64,000 bases of DNA from Candidatus Copromonas faecavium (nom. illeg.) (lineage in GTDB: Bacteria; Bacillota; Clostridia; Lachnospirales; Lachnospiraceae), in contig DVGC01000006.1 of the NCBI GenBank assembly GCA_018712915.1, forward strand, positions 1 through 64,000. Direction: 5' to 3'. The notes under the pieces are model-generated. The model saw nothing but the letters and a program-made list of their open reading frames with translations, was not told where the DNA came from and made no database searches. Every line of letters begins with the position of its first letter. Position 1 is the stretch's first letter. Both the position numbers and the translations under genes were made by a program. Shown in pieces: positions 29,932-41,400 of the stretch.

Positions 29932-30219
29932 GGTTTGATTAGGCAAGGTTGAGCTTTTGGAGAAACTCTGAAAACTCAGCCTTTTTTGTATCACGGAAAT
30001 CGTTGTTTTTACGTGAAAAGGCTCTGCGGGGACTGTATGGCGGCGAAGGAAAAGAAGATGCTTTTTGTGTTCCGCTGCTGGCAGAGGTCCGGCACGGCGG
30101 GATTTCCTCCTGCCGCGAGGAGCGCCGGTTTTGAAAGAAGCGCGTCTGAGCGCAGAGCAAAAAGATTGTTCTGATAAAACGGGTTCTGCAGGGCATGGCC
30201 CTGCTTCGGAGGTATAAAA

Positions 30220-31200
30220 TTGAAGTATTCCGGCATCGGGGGACAGGCGGTATTGGAAGGAATCATGATGAAGAACAAAGACAATTACGCGACGGCAGTC
30301 AGAAAGCCGGACGGGGAAATTGCCATCATGAAGGATACCTATGTGAGTATGACGGAGAAGGTAAAGCTGTTTTCCCTGCCGTTTGTCCGGGGCATTTTCA
30401 GCTTTGCTGATTCCATGATTCTTGGAATGAAAACATTAACCTGGTCCGCTGGTTTTATTGAGGGAGACGAGGAGGAAGAAGAACCGGGAAAACTGGAACA
30501 ATTCCTGATTGACAAGCTGGGAGAAAAGCTGGAGGGAGCGCTGATGGCGGTGGTGATGGTGTTCTCCGTGTTTATGGCCATCGCCATTTTTATGGTTCTG
30601 CCCCTTCTGATTGCGAATGTGTTCCGGCGGTTCATCACATCCGAGACGGTGATGGCCATGATTGAGGGCCTGATCCGAATCGGAATTTTTATCGGCTATA
30701 TTAAATTGATTTCCCGAATGGACGATATTAAGAGGACTTTCATGTACCATGGCTCGGAGCACAAGTGCATCAACTGTCTGGAAAACGGCCTGGTTCTGAA
30801 TGTGGAAAATGTAAGAAAGAGCTCCAAGGAGCATAAGCGGTGCGGCACCAGCTTCCTTTTGATTGTGATGGTTATCAGCATCCTGTTTTTCATGGTCATC
30901 CGGGTGGATACCATCTGGCTGCGGATTGTGAGCCGGATCATTCTGATTCCGGTGATTGCCGGAGTTTCCTATGAGGTGCTGCGGCTGGCGGGAACCAGCA
31001 ATTCCAAAATTATGGATATCATCAGCCGGCCGGGGATGTGGATGCAGGGACTGACCACCAAAGAGCCGGATGATTCCATGATTGAGGTAGCCATCGCGGC
31101 GGTGGAGCAGGTGTTTGACTGGAAATCTTATCTGGAAGAAAATTTCCCGGAGAAGTATCCGAAGGGATATTTCTCTGATTTGGAGGAAGCGTGCTCATGA
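30220..31200 (+). CDS. DUF1385 membrane protein (YqhQ-like)
   Basis: GIGGQAVLEGIMMKN...YHGSEHKCINCLENG...HKRCGTSFLLIVMV. Confidence 0.9.
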   Translation: MKYSGIGGQAVLEGIMMKNKDNYATAVRKPDGEIAIMKDTYVSMTEKVKLFSLPFVRGIFSFADSMILGMKTLTWSAGFIEGDEEEEEPGKLEQFLIDKLGEKLEGALMAVVMVFSVFMAIAIFMVLPLLIANVFRRFITSETVMAMIEGLIRIGIFIGYIKLISRMDDIKRTFMYHGSEHKCINCLENGLVLNVENVRKSSKEHKRCGTSFLLIVMVISILFFMVIRVDTIWLRIVSRIILIPVIAGVSYEVLRLAGTSNSKIMDIISRPGMWMQGLTTKEPDDSMIEVAIAAVEQVFDWKSYLEENFPEKYPKGYFSDLEEACS

Positions 31201-32210
31201 CCTGGCAGGAATTGTTGAAGTCCGGCCAGGAGCGCCTGAAAAAAGCTGGCGTGCCGGAGGCGGAGCTGGACGGCTGGTACCTGTTTGAAGCAGCCTTTGG
31301 AATCTCCAGGGCCAGGTATTACCTGTGCGCTGGGGAGGAGGCCGGAACGGGAGAACTGCCTGAAACCGAGGAGCGAACGGGAGCCGGGGCCGGAGAAAAG
31401 CCAAAAGGCGCAGAAAAAGAAACCTGTGATACCGGGTTTTCGTCCTGCCTTATAAAATATGAAGAATTTCTTTTCAGGCGTGCGGGCAGAGAACCGCTTC
31501 AGCAGATTCTCGGCGTTCAGGAGTTTATGGGCCTTCCGTTTTTTGTCAACCGGCATGTGCTGATTCCCAGGCAGGATACGGAGACTCTGGTGGAGACTGT
31601 TCTCAGGGAGCAGAGAGAAAAGGAAATTTCCATTTTGGATCTGTGTACCGGTTCGGGCTGCATTGCCGTCAGCCTGGCGGTTTTAGGCGGCTATGCCCAT
31701 GTGACAGGGGCGGATATTTCGGAAGAAGCGCTGAAGGTGGCCAGACAGAATGCAAAGGCTCTTTTTCATGAACGTTTTTCGGACAGGCGGGAAAAAACAG
31801 AAATCGAGTTTCGCAAAAGTGATTTGCTGACGGAATTTGGGATGGAGGAGCAGTTTCAGGTGATTGTTTCCAATCCGCCTTACATTCCGACGGCTGTTAT
31901 AGAGGGGCTGGAGCCGGAGGTGCGGGAGTTTGAGCCGCGGCTGGCGCTGGATGGAGAAGAGGATGGTCTTTCGTTTTACCGAAGACTGTCGGAAGAATGC
32001 GGCGCCCATCTTTCGGAGGGCGGCTGCGTGTATTTTGAAATTGGTTATGACCAGGGAGAAGCGGTCTGTGAGCTGCTTCGTGCCCACGGGTTTACGGATA
32101 CGAGAGTGATTCAGGACTTGGCAGGAAAAGACCGGGTGGTTTTCGGGAGAAAACGGACCGGAAGGCTGCCGCAGGAAAATGAGGAGGAAGAAGCATGTTT
32201 GACCGTTTAG
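31197..32210 (+). CDS. prmC: peptide chain release factor N5-glutamine methyltransferase
   Basis: [27 protein letters not shown]; directly upstream of prfA. Confidence 0.95.
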   Translation: MTWQELLKSGQERLKKAGVPEAELDGWYLFEAAFGISRARYYLCAGEEAGTGELPETEERTGAGAGEKPKGAEKETCDTGFSSCLIKYEEFLFRRAGREPLQQILGVQEFMGLPFFVNRHVLIPRQDTETLVETVLREQREKEISILDLCTGSGCIAVSLAVLGGYAHVTGADISEEALKVARQNAKALFHERFSDRREKTEIEFRKSDLLTEFGMEEQFQVIVSNPPYIPTAVIEGLEPEVREFEPRLALDGEEDGLSFYRRLSEECGAHLSEGGCVYFEIGYDQGEAVCELLRAHGFTDTRVIQDLAGKDRVVFGRKRTGRLPQENEEEEACLTV

Positions 32211-33268
32211 AAGACCTTCTGAAGCATTATGAGGAACTGATGCTGGAGCTGAACAATCCGTCGGTGGCGGAGGACCAGAACCGGTTCCGCAAGCTGATGA
32301 AGGAACAGGCGGATCTGGCTCCGCTTGTGGAAGCTTATACAGAGTATAAAAAGGCCAAACAGGACGTGGAGGACAGTTTGGCCATGCTGGAAGAAGAAAG
32401 TGATGAGGAGCTTCGGGAACTGGCCAAGGAAGAACTTTCCGAGGGGAAAAAGAAAATTGAGGAGCTGGAGCAGAAGCTGAAGATTCTGCTGCTTCCCAAG
32501 GACCCCAATGATGATAAAAATGTTATTGTGGAAATCCGTGCCGGAGCCGGCGGAGAAGAGGCGGCGCTGTTTGCTTCGGAGCTTTACCGGATGTATGTGC
32601 ATTACGCGGAGAGCCAGAGGTGGAAGGTGGAGCTTATCAACGTCAGTGAGAGCGGCATCGGCGGCATGAAGGAAGTGGAATTCATGATCACCGGTCATGG
32701 AGCCTATTCCAGGCTCAAGTATGAAAGCGGCGTTCACCGGGTACAGCGGGTACCGGAAACAGAATCCGGCGGACGGATCCATACTTCCACGGCAACGGTG
32801 GCCATTATGCCGGAAGCCGAAGAATTCGATGTGGTCATTGATGATAAGGACATCCGGATTGACGTCATGCGCGCGTCCGGAAACGGCGGACAGTGCGTCA
32901 ATACGACGGACTCGGCCGTACGTCTGACCCATATTCCCACAGGCATCGTCATTTACAGCCAGACGGAAAAATCCCAGCTTCAGAACAAGGAAAAGGCATT
33001 CCGGCTTCTGCGTTCCAAGCTGTATGACATGGAGCTGGAGCGCCGGCAGAATGAGGAGGCGGAAGCACGCCGCAGCCAGATTGGAACGGGTGACCGTTCC
33101 GAGAAGATCCGGACTTACAACTTCCCCCAGGGGCGTGTGACGGATCACCGGATTAAACTGACACTTTATAAAATTGAGTCTATCATGGACGGTGACCTTC
33201 AGGAACTGATTGACAGCCTGACAGCAGCGGATCAGGCGGCCAAGCTGGCGAAACTCAACGAGAATTAA
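32195..33268 (+). CDS. prfA: peptide chain release factor 1
   Basis: [13 protein letters not shown] and [21 protein letters not shown] (GGQ motif). Confidence 0.97.
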   Translation: MFDRLEDLLKHYEELMLELNNPSVAEDQNRFRKLMKEQADLAPLVEAYTEYKKAKQDVEDSLAMLEEESDEELRELAKEELSEGKKKIEELEQKLKILLLPKDPNDDKNVIVEIRAGAGGEEAALFASELYRMYVHYAESQRWKVELINVSESGIGGMKEVEFMITGHGAYSRLKYESGVHRVQRVPETESGGRIHTSTATVAIMPEAEEFDVVIDDKDIRIDVMRASGNGGQCVNTTDSAVRLTHIPTGIVIYSQTEKSQLQNKEKAFRLLRSKLYDMELERRQNEEAEARRSQIGTGDRSEKIRTYNFPQGRVTDHRIKLTLYKIESIMDGDLQELIDSLTAADQAAKLAKLNEN

Positions 33269-33279
33269 AGGAAAGCGTA

Positions 33280-33320
33280 AGCTCCGAGGGGCCGTAAAAA
33301 GCGGTTCTTCGGAGCTTTTT
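33280..33320 (+). terminator. intrinsic terminator after prfA
   Basis: gctccgaggggccg...cggttcttcggagcttttt. Confidence 0.75.
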
Positions 33321-33355
33321 ATCGGAAAAGAACCTTATGAGCGGGGGAGACGGGG

Positions 33356-33730
33356 ATGGACAGGGAATTTTACAGGAGAGTGGGGATCGTCTGCCGCCAT
33401 ATTCCGGAAGGCCGGGTGGCGACCTATGGGCAGATTGCCCTGCTGTGCGGCCGGCCGAAACATTCCAGGCAGGTAGGGTACGGTCTGAAAATGGGGCTGG
33501 CTGGGGAGCATGTGCCGGCTCACCGGGTGGTGAATTCCAGGGGAGTTTTAAGCGGTGCCGCCTATTTTGAAACCTTTGATCTGCAGAAGATGCTGCTTCA
33601 GGAGGAAGGGGTGGAGGTAGAATGGACGCCGTCCGGATGGAGTGTGGATCTGAAAAGATACGGCTGGCGCAACACCATGGAGGAGGCGCAGATGCTTCTG
33701 GAGGAGTTTGAGAGAACTTTAAGGGAATAA
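33356..33730 (+). CDS. MGMT-family / alkyltransferase-like protein with Ala in place of the acceptor Cys
   Basis: IPEGRVATYGQIALLCGRPKHSRQVGYGLKM...VPAHRVVNSRGVLSG; PCHR is PAHR. Confidence 0.85.
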   Translation: MDREFYRRVGIVCRHIPEGRVATYGQIALLCGRPKHSRQVGYGLKMGLAGEHVPAHRVVNSRGVLSGAAYFETFDLQKMLLQEEGVEVEWTPSGWSVDLKRYGWRNTMEEAQMLLEEFERTLRE

Positions 33731-33905
33731 AGGATCCGGGAGAAAACAGGGACGAAAAGCAGAGGCTTTCGGAAAATGTAAGGAGAAAATCCGGGAAAAG
33801 ACCAGGTTTTCCCTATGCAAAATGGGGAAATTATGCTAAACTGTGTTCAGAATTATAGATAGGAAAGTTATTAAAAAGAATATACGAAGAAACAAAGGAG
33901 AACGT

Positions 33906-34808
33906 ATGAAAGGAATTATTCTTGCAGGCGGCAGCGGAACCCGGCTGTATCCGCTTACGAAGGTGACATCAAAGCAGCTTCTGCCAATTTATGATAAGCC
34001 GATGATTTATTATCCGCTTTCTGTTCTGATGAATGCGGGGATTCGTGACATCCTGATTATTTCCACTCCGGATGATACCCCCAGATTTGAGGCGCTTCTT
34101 GGTGATGGACAGCAGTTTGGAATTAATCTGTCCTATGCGGTGCAGCCCAGTCCCGATGGTCTGGCTCAGGCGTTTATTATCGGAGCAGATTTTATCGGCA
34201 ATGACTCTGTGGCCATGGTGCTGGGCGATAATATTTTCCATGGACAGGGATTAAAGAGACGGCTTCGGGCCGCGGCTGCCAAGGAAAAAGGAGCGACTGT
34301 CTTCGGCTATTATGTGGATGATCCGGAGCGGTTCGGCATCGTGGAATTTGATAAGGACGGAAAAGCGATTTCCATCGAGGAAAAGCCGGCCCATCCCAAG
34401 TCCAATTATTGTGTGACCGGTCTGTATTTCTATGATAACCGGGTGGTGGAGTACGCGAAAGCGTTAAAGCCGTCGGCCAGAGGCGAGCTGGAAATCACGG
34501 ATCTGAACCGGATTTATCTGGAAAACGGGGAGCTGGATGTGATGCTTCTCGGTCAGGGATTTACCTGGCTGGATACGGGAACCCATGAATCTCTGGTGGA
34601 GGCCACCAACTTTGTGAAAACGGTGGAAACCCACCAGCACAGAAAGATTGCCTGCCTGGAGGAGATTGCCTATTCCAATGGCTGGATTACCAGGGATGAG
34701 GTAATGAAGGCCTATGAAGTGCTGAAAAAGAACCAGTATGGTCAATACCTGAAGGATGTACTGGACGGAAAATATATCGATAAGCTTCCGGGTCATGCGG
34801 AGCGCTGA
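33906..34808 (+). CDS. rfbA: glucose-1-phosphate thymidylyltransferase
   Basis: [39 protein letters not shown]. Confidence 0.97.
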   Translation: MKGIILAGGSGTRLYPLTKVTSKQLLPIYDKPMIYYPLSVLMNAGIRDILIISTPDDTPRFEALLGDGQQFGINLSYAVQPSPDGLAQAFIIGADFIGNDSVAMVLGDNIFHGQGLKRRLRAAAAKEKGATVFGYYVDDPERFGIVEFDKDGKAISIEEKPAHPKSNYCVTGLYFYDNRVVEYAKALKPSARGELEITDLNRIYLENGELDVMLLGQGFTWLDTGTHESLVEATNFVKTVETHQHRKIACLEEIAYSNGWITRDEVMKAYEVLKKNQYGQYLKDVLDGKYIDKLPGHAER

Positions 34809-34916
34809 TCCGGAATAAACCGGGCGGCCGGAAGAAATGCCGGAGAAGCGCCCGGATGAGGCAGGATACCGGAGAAACGATCCGGACGAAACGGTGGTAA
34901 AAGGAGATAAAAGAAA

Positions 34917-35945
34917 ATGAAAATTATAGTAACTGGCGGAGCAGGTTTTATCGGCGGAAATTTTATTCATCACATGGTTAATAAGTACCCGGAATATGAT
35001 ATTATCAATCTGGATCTGCTGACTTATGCCGGCAATCTGGAAACTTTAAAGCCGGTGGAGGATAAGCCCAATTATCATTTTGTCAGAGGCGACATTGCGG
35101 ACCGGAAGTTTGTGTTTGAGCTTTTTGAGAAGGAAAAGCCGGATATGGTGGTAAACTTTGCTGCTGAGAGCCACGTGGACCGTTCCGTGGTGGATCCGGA
35201 GAGCTTTGTGCGGACCAATGTCATGGGAACCACCACGCTTCTGGATGCATGCCGGGAGTACGGAATCAAACGGTTCCACCAGGTTTCTACGGATGAGGTT
35301 TACGGAGATCTGCCGCTGGATCGCCCGGATCTGTTCTTTACGGAGGAAACACCGCTTCATACGTCCAGCCCCTATTCATCCTCCAAAGCAAGTGCTGACC
35401 TGTTCGTTCTTGCCTACCACAGGACCTATAAGCTGCCGGTGACTATTTCCCGCTGCTCCAATAACTATGGCCCCTATCATTTCCCGGAGAAGCTGATTCC
35501 TTTGATGATCAGCCGTGCTCTGGCCGATGAAACGCTGCCCGTATACGGCACAGGTGAGAACGTACGCGACTGGCTCCATGTATCCGATCACTGTGAGGCC
35601 ATTGATCTGATTATTCATAACGGACGCGTGGGCGAGGTTTACAACGTGGGCGGTCATAATGAGAGAACCAATCTGGAAGTGGTAAAGACCATCTTAAAGG
35701 CTCTTAACAAGCCGGAGAGCCTGATTCGGTTTGTAACGGACCGTCCCGGTCATGACAGACGTTACGCCATCGATCCCACCAAGCTGGAGACGGAGCTTGG
35801 ATGGAAGCCGAAATACAACTTTGATACGGGAATCCAGCAGACCATTCAGTGGTATCTGGATAACGAAGACTGGTGGAAGCATATCTTAAGCGGTGAATAC
35901 AGCAATTATTTTGACAAGATGTACGGAGAGCGTCTGAACGGCTAA
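34917..35945 (+). CDS. rfbB: dTDP-glucose 4,6-dehydratase
   Basis: VTGGAGFIGGNFIHHM, VSTDEVYGDLPLD, YSSSKASADLFV, SRCSNNYGPYHFPEKLIPL. Confidence 0.97.
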   Translation: MKIIVTGGAGFIGGNFIHHMVNKYPEYDIINLDLLTYAGNLETLKPVEDKPNYHFVRGDIADRKFVFELFEKEKPDMVVNFAAESHVDRSVVDPESFVRTNVMGTTTLLDACREYGIKRFHQVSTDEVYGDLPLDRPDLFFTEETPLHTSSPYSSSKASADLFVLAYHRTYKLPVTISRCSNNYGPYHFPEKLIPLMISRALADETLPVYGTGENVRDWLHVSDHCEAIDLIIHNGRVGEVYNVGGHNERTNLEVVKTILKALNKPESLIRFVTDRPGHDRRYAIDPTKLETELGWKPKYNFDTGIQQTIQWYLDNEDWWKHILSGEYSNYFDKMYGERLNG

Positions 35946-35967
35946 TTTGAAAATCAGGAGGCAGAAC

Positions 35968-36819
35968 ATGCGGATTCTTGTGACGGGCGTCAAGGGCCAG
36001 CTGGGCCATGACGTGGTAAATGAGATGGAAAAGCGCGGCCTTGAGGCCGTTGGCGTGGATGTGGAGGAAATGGACATCACTGATAAAGCGGCCTGCGAAA
36101 AGGTGATTACGGAGGCCCATGTGGATGCGGTGATTCATTGCGCCGCCTATACGGCTGTGGATGCGGCCGAGGACAACGTGGAGGTCTGCCGGAGGGTCAA
36201 TGCAGACGGAACGAGAAACATTGCAGAGGTGTGCGGCCGCCTTGGCATCAAGATGATGTACATCAGCACCGACTATGTGTTCGACGGGCAGGGAACCCGC
36301 CCCTGGGAGCCGGATGATGAGCGCCATCCCCTGAATGTGTATGGCGAAACCAAGTATGAAGGCGAACTGGCGGTGGAAGAGCTGGTGGAGAAATTCTTTA
36401 CAGTCCGGATTGCCTGGGTATTCGGCGTAAATGGAAAGAACTTTGTAAAGACCATGCTCCGGATTGGAAAGGAAAAGGGAGCGGCCACCGTGGTGGACGA
36501 TCAGATTGGATCCCCCACCTATACGTACGATCTGGCCCGCCTCCTGGTGGATATGATTCAGACGGAGCGGTACGGCCGTTACCATGCCACCAACGAAGGC
36601 TTCTGCTCCTGGTATGAGTTTGCCTGTGAGATTTTTAAGGCAGCTGGAATGGACGAGGTGAAGGTAACGCCTGTTCCCACCAGCGGTTATCCGGCATCCC
36701 GGGCGAAACGGCCCATGAACAGCCGGATGAGCAAGGAAAAGCTGACGGAAAACGGATTTGAACGGCTTCCAGACTGGAAGGACGCGGTGGCCCGGTATTT
36801 GAAGGAAATTACCTGGTAG
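35968..36819 (+). CDS. rfbD: dTDP-4-dehydrorhamnose reductase
   Basis: MRILVTGVKGQLGHDV, CAAYTAVDAAEDN, ISTDYVFDGQG, YGETKYEGE. Confidence 0.95.
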   Translation: MRILVTGVKGQLGHDVVNEMEKRGLEAVGVDVEEMDITDKAACEKVITEAHVDAVIHCAAYTAVDAAEDNVEVCRRVNADGTRNIAEVCGRLGIKMMYISTDYVFDGQGTRPWEPDDERHPLNVYGETKYEGELAVEELVEKFFTVRIAWVFGVNGKNFVKTMLRIGKEKGAATVVDDQIGSPTYTYDLARLLVDMIQTERYGRYHATNEGFCSWYEFACEIFKAAGMDEVKVTPVPTSGYPASRAKRPMNSRMSKEKLTENGFERLPDWKDAVARYLKEITW

Positions 36820-36918
36820 GCGGATATCGGAAGCGGGAAAGCGCATAAAATTAGGAAGAGAGTGTATGGCTGCCGGAAGGAGTTTTCCTCTGGCAGCCAT
36901 CTTTGGGAAAGGACAGAG

Positions 36919-38271
36919 ATGGGAAAATATTTTGGAACAGACGGCTTCCGGGGGGAAGCCAATGTGGATCTGACCGTAGAGCATGCCTACCAGGTAGGCC
37001 GTTTCCTGGGCTGGTACTATGGACAGAAGAAAAAGGGAGAACGGTGCCGGATTGTCATCGGAAAGGATACCAGACGTTCCAGCTACATGTTTGAATATTC
37101 ACTGGTGGCCGGGCTTACGGCATCGGGAGCGGATGTGTTCCTTCTTCATGTGACCACAACGCCCAGCGTGTCCCATGTGATCCGGACGGAGGAGTTTGAC
37201 TGCGGAATCATGATTTCCGCCAGCCATAATCCGTTCTATGATAACGGGATTAAAATCATGAACGGCAACGGGGAAAAGCTGGAAGAAAGCGTGATTGCGG
37301 AGATTGAGGATTATCTGGACGGCAAAACGGGAGAGCTTCCGCTGGCTGTCAGAGAGAATATTGGCAGGACTCAGGATTTTGCGGCCGGAAGAAACCGGTA
37401 TATCGGGTATCTGATTTCCATTGCCACCCGGTCCTTTAAGGGAAAGAAGGTAGGGCTTGACTGTGCCAACGGCAGCGCCTCTGCTGTGGCCAAAAGCGTG
37501 TTTGATGCTCTGGGAGCGGAGACCCATGTGATCAACAATGAGCCCAACGGACTGAATATCAACTTTAACTGCGGTTCTACTCATATGGAGGGGCTTCAGA
37601 AATTTGTCCGGGAGAACCATCTGGATGTGGGATTTGCCTACGACGGAGATGCGGACCGGTGCCTGGCTGTGGATGAAAACGGCGAGGTGGTGGATGGTGA
37701 CCGGATCCTTTATATCTGCGGAAAGTATATGAAGGAGCAGGGAATCTTAAGAAACAACAAGATTGTCACTACGGTGATGTCCAATCTGGGTCTTTATCAG
37801 GCGCTGGACCGGGAAGGCATCGGTTACGATAAGACGGCGGTGGGCGATAAGTATGTCTATGAGAACATGGCCCATACCGGCAACTGTCTGGGCGGTGAAC
37901 AGTCCGGCCATATCATTTTCAGCAAGTATGCGACCACCGGTGACGGGATTCTGACCTCCCTTAAAATTATGGAGGTCATGCTGGAGAAAAAGGAATCCCT
38001 GTCCAAGCTGGCATCAGAAGTTACCATTCTTCCGCAGATATTAAAGAATGTGCGGGTGAAGGATAAAGCGGCAGCACAGGAGGATCCGGATGTGCAGCAG
38101 GCGGCGGCTCAGGTGGAGAAAGAGCTGGGAGACAAAGGACGTCTGCTTTTAAGACCCAGCGGAACGGAGCCTTTCATCCGGGTGATGGTGGAAGCGGAGA
38201 ATACGGAGCTCTGCAGCCAGTATATTGAGAAAATTGTCCGGGTGCTGGAAGAAAAAGGACACCTGGTATAA
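36919..38271 (+). CDS. glmM: phosphoglucosamine mutase
   Basis: MGKYFGTDGFRGEAN, MISASHNPFYDNGIKI, YDGDADRCLAVDENG, RPSGTEPFIRVMVEA. Confidence 0.95.
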   Translation: MGKYFGTDGFRGEANVDLTVEHAYQVGRFLGWYYGQKKKGERCRIVIGKDTRRSSYMFEYSLVAGLTASGADVFLLHVTTTPSVSHVIRTEEFDCGIMISASHNPFYDNGIKIMNGNGEKLEESVIAEIEDYLDGKTGELPLAVRENIGRTQDFAAGRNRYIGYLISIATRSFKGKKVGLDCANGSASAVAKSVFDALGAETHVINNEPNGLNINFNCGSTHMEGLQKFVRENHLDVGFAYDGDADRCLAVDENGEVVDGDRILYICGKYMKEQGILRNNKIVTTVMSNLGLYQALDREGIGYDKTAVGDKYVYENMAHTGNCLGGEQSGHIIFSKYATTGDGILTSLKIMEVMLEKKESLSKLASEVTILPQILKNVRVKDKAAAQEDPDVQQAAAQVEKELGDKGRLLLRPSGTEPFIRVMVEAENTELCSQYIEKIVRVLEEKGHLV

Positions 38272-38461
38272 GAAGAGAGCTGATAGAAAAGGAGCAGCTG
38301 ACGGAAAAAGGCACTTAAAAGAAAAGGAACACTTAACAGAAGACGAACATTTAACAGAAAACGGAGCAGGGCCCTGGAAATTCCAGGGTTCTGCTCCGTT
38401 TTTGCGGGAATTGATGCAAGTGCCGGTTTATGACTCCGGTGCTGATTGATACGGATGCACC

Positions 38462-41400
38462 CTACCGGCGGGATTGTTCGGTTCCATTCACACACCAGCG
38501 TCCCTGTTCATTGACTTCAAAGCCGTCGGGGGTGGTGGTTTGTACGGCCATGGCTCCCATGGGACCGCCTGGCTGCGGGAAGAAGTAATAGCAAAATTCC
38601 GTTCCCTCTTCGTCTGCAATCCATTGCCAGCCAGTCATCATGGTTCCCAGCTCTCCGTTGGATACAGGATTCAGATAGTACCAGCGTCCGTCGGCGTCGA
38701 GGAACCATCCGGTCAGCATTCTGCCTTCAGAGTCAAACCGGTACCATCCTGTACTTCCGGCACCATTGTTTCCGTAAGGATTATAAAGGAAAGCCCAGGC
38801 GTTTTGACAGGCCAGTCCATTGACGGAGCAGTACCAGTATCCGTCTTCTGACAGAGTCCAGCTGCCATAGGCAGCCGGTAAGGAACCGGAAGCTGATGCG
38901 GAGGAAGAAGAACTACTGTCGTGATGCTCATCTCCGTTTCCGGAGTCACTGGAATCCCGATCCCATACGGTAACAGTACAGGAGGCTTCTTTTCCTCCGG
39001 CCCGGACGCGGATCACCGTGGTGCCGGTGTGTACGCCTAAAATGGTACCGTTGGAGTCAACGGCTGCGATGGCCGGGGAATCAGAGGTAAATACCGGGGT
39101 AATATCCGCTCCGTCTTCCGCATCGATGGAAACTTTCAGAGTCTGTGTCGTTCCCTTGCGAAGACGCAGAGTTTCGGGTGATACGGTAATCTGGTTCACG
39201 GCATTTTTTTCCACAAGGACAACTTTACAGGATGCGGTTTTGGTCGGATCCTCGGCCAGGCTGACTTTTACGTTGATAATGCCGCTTTCCTTCGGCGTAA
39301 ACAGGAGAACCTCTTCTCCGTTTTCCGTAAGGCCCGTATGATCGGTCAGGGACTCAAAATCCGACAGTTCTACAGCAGAGAGGTCGCCGGAAAATTCCCA
39401 GCGGAGCTTTCCATCGCTGTCCTCAATGGGACCGTTGTCCCAGGAAAGGAGAGTGGGTGAAAAGACGGCGTCATCCAGAGTGTCTTCCTCGCCTTCGTCG
39501 AAGGAATAGAGTACGGTTCCGTCAAGAGAGACTGGAAGGGACGTATCCAGACGGATACCGGAGGAATAGTTGTAGTTATACAGGTTGCTTCCATTCAGGA
39601 GAATACTGGATTCTACAGCAGCGGTGGAGCCGAAGGCCCAGCATGTGTTGGTAAATGCCTGATCGGCAACGGGGGTAAGGGCTCCTTCCTTCCGCAAATC
39701 AAAGGATGAAGGAAGAGGAACTTCCACATCTGCCGGGAGACCGGTGCTGGCAATGGCAGAGGATTCCCTGCTCATAAGCAGATGACCGGAACCGTCAGAA
39801 GTGATGGCAAAGCTGCCGCTTTCCTCATTTTCTGTTACGGATTGCCTGCTGATGCCGCTTCCCAATATACCACCTGTGCTGTCAGCCGCTGCACTGTCTG
39901 AAAGGCCTGCGCGGTCAGCATCTGTGCCGGCTGCGCCGCCTTCGGTTCTGCTGTCCTGGAGTGCGTTAGAGGGAGTCTGTGCAAAGTAGACATCCGGGTC
40001 TGTTTCCAGTGCGGTAATCCGTTCGATTTCACCGGTTTTCAAAGTGGTATCCTGACACAGAGCCTTTAAGGTCGGATAAAAGTAATAGTCGTAGGTCAGA
40101 TTGGGCTCTTTATAGCCAACACCGGTATCAAACCATGTTCCGATTTCCGGATCGTACAAAAACCCAATTCCTTCCTTTGAAGGTATATTAGCAACAAAGG
40201 AGCTGTTCATCAGAAGCGGCATGGTCAGCAATTCGTCCCCATCGTTTTCCATTCGCAGAATGATTTCAAAAGGCTCTCCCGGGGAAAGGAAAACCGGTTC
40301 ATCGAGCCGTACCGTATAGGAGCCTGCGTATTGCTTGGAGCCGGAAGCATATACATTTTCCGCTGTCCAGCCTTTTCCGATATCTTCTCCCTGATTGACG
40401 CAGATTTGATACCGGACTCCATTGCTCAGAAGGTCAAAGGAAACAGCTTTCAGAATATCGGTACTTTCTTCATCAGCAGTGAAAACGATAGAAGACATCA
40501 GCATCTTCGCACTGGTTGTCCAGGTAAGCAAGGGCGTATAGGGGAGAATGGCTGCGGCATACATTTTATTGTAATTATCCTTCGTTTCAGCAGCCCCATA
40601 GGCCCAGGAGTGGTCATTGGAAACCAGGCGTTTGTCGCAGTAGGATACATAATAATATCCGCCGTCTCCGGAATTTTCGCCCCAGGAATTTTTTATGATC
40701 CAGGCGCCGTCCCGTTCGGGAAGAAAGGCATCTTCATGAAGAGCGTTGGAACCGGAGGCGATCTGGTCACCGTAATCGGTGTACCGGAAATTTTCTCTTG
40801 GATAGTTATCGTCCCAGCCAACGATCACGACTTCATGATTGACATTGGCATTATCCTGGTATTCAAACAGGTTAACAGCCATAAGGGCGTTGCTGCCGGA
40901 GGCCGTTTCTACTGACTCATAGATCCATCCGTTGAAATAATAGCACTCCGGATTCTCGCAGGAAAGCGAGCTCCAGTAAATTCCTGTGGTGACTGCACCG
41001 TAAGTCATAATCGCGTTTTTCAGATGATTCTCCCATCCGGGATTCTCTTCTTCGTCCCCATAAGAAAGTTCAGAATATCTGGGCGGGAGCGCGATGGCGT
41101 TCTGCACATGAACCAGAGGGTCGGCTTCGCCTTCATAGACGATGCCTTCTTCCTGAAGGTAACGGTCATATTCCTCCCATGATTCGCCGGTGTTTGGCCG
41201 GATATCATCCATGGAAAGAACATCCTCAGAAACAGGACCGAGCCATGAAGAGTAATAATGCTGCGGCATAGGATAAAGGCCTCCGCTGCTGACACCACTC
41301 CCGTCGTAGGAGGGGGTATCCAGTTTCTGCCACAGATATCCTCCCGTTTCCGGCTCATAAACTCTGCTGTAATACGGATTGGTGCCGTTCATCCGATATG

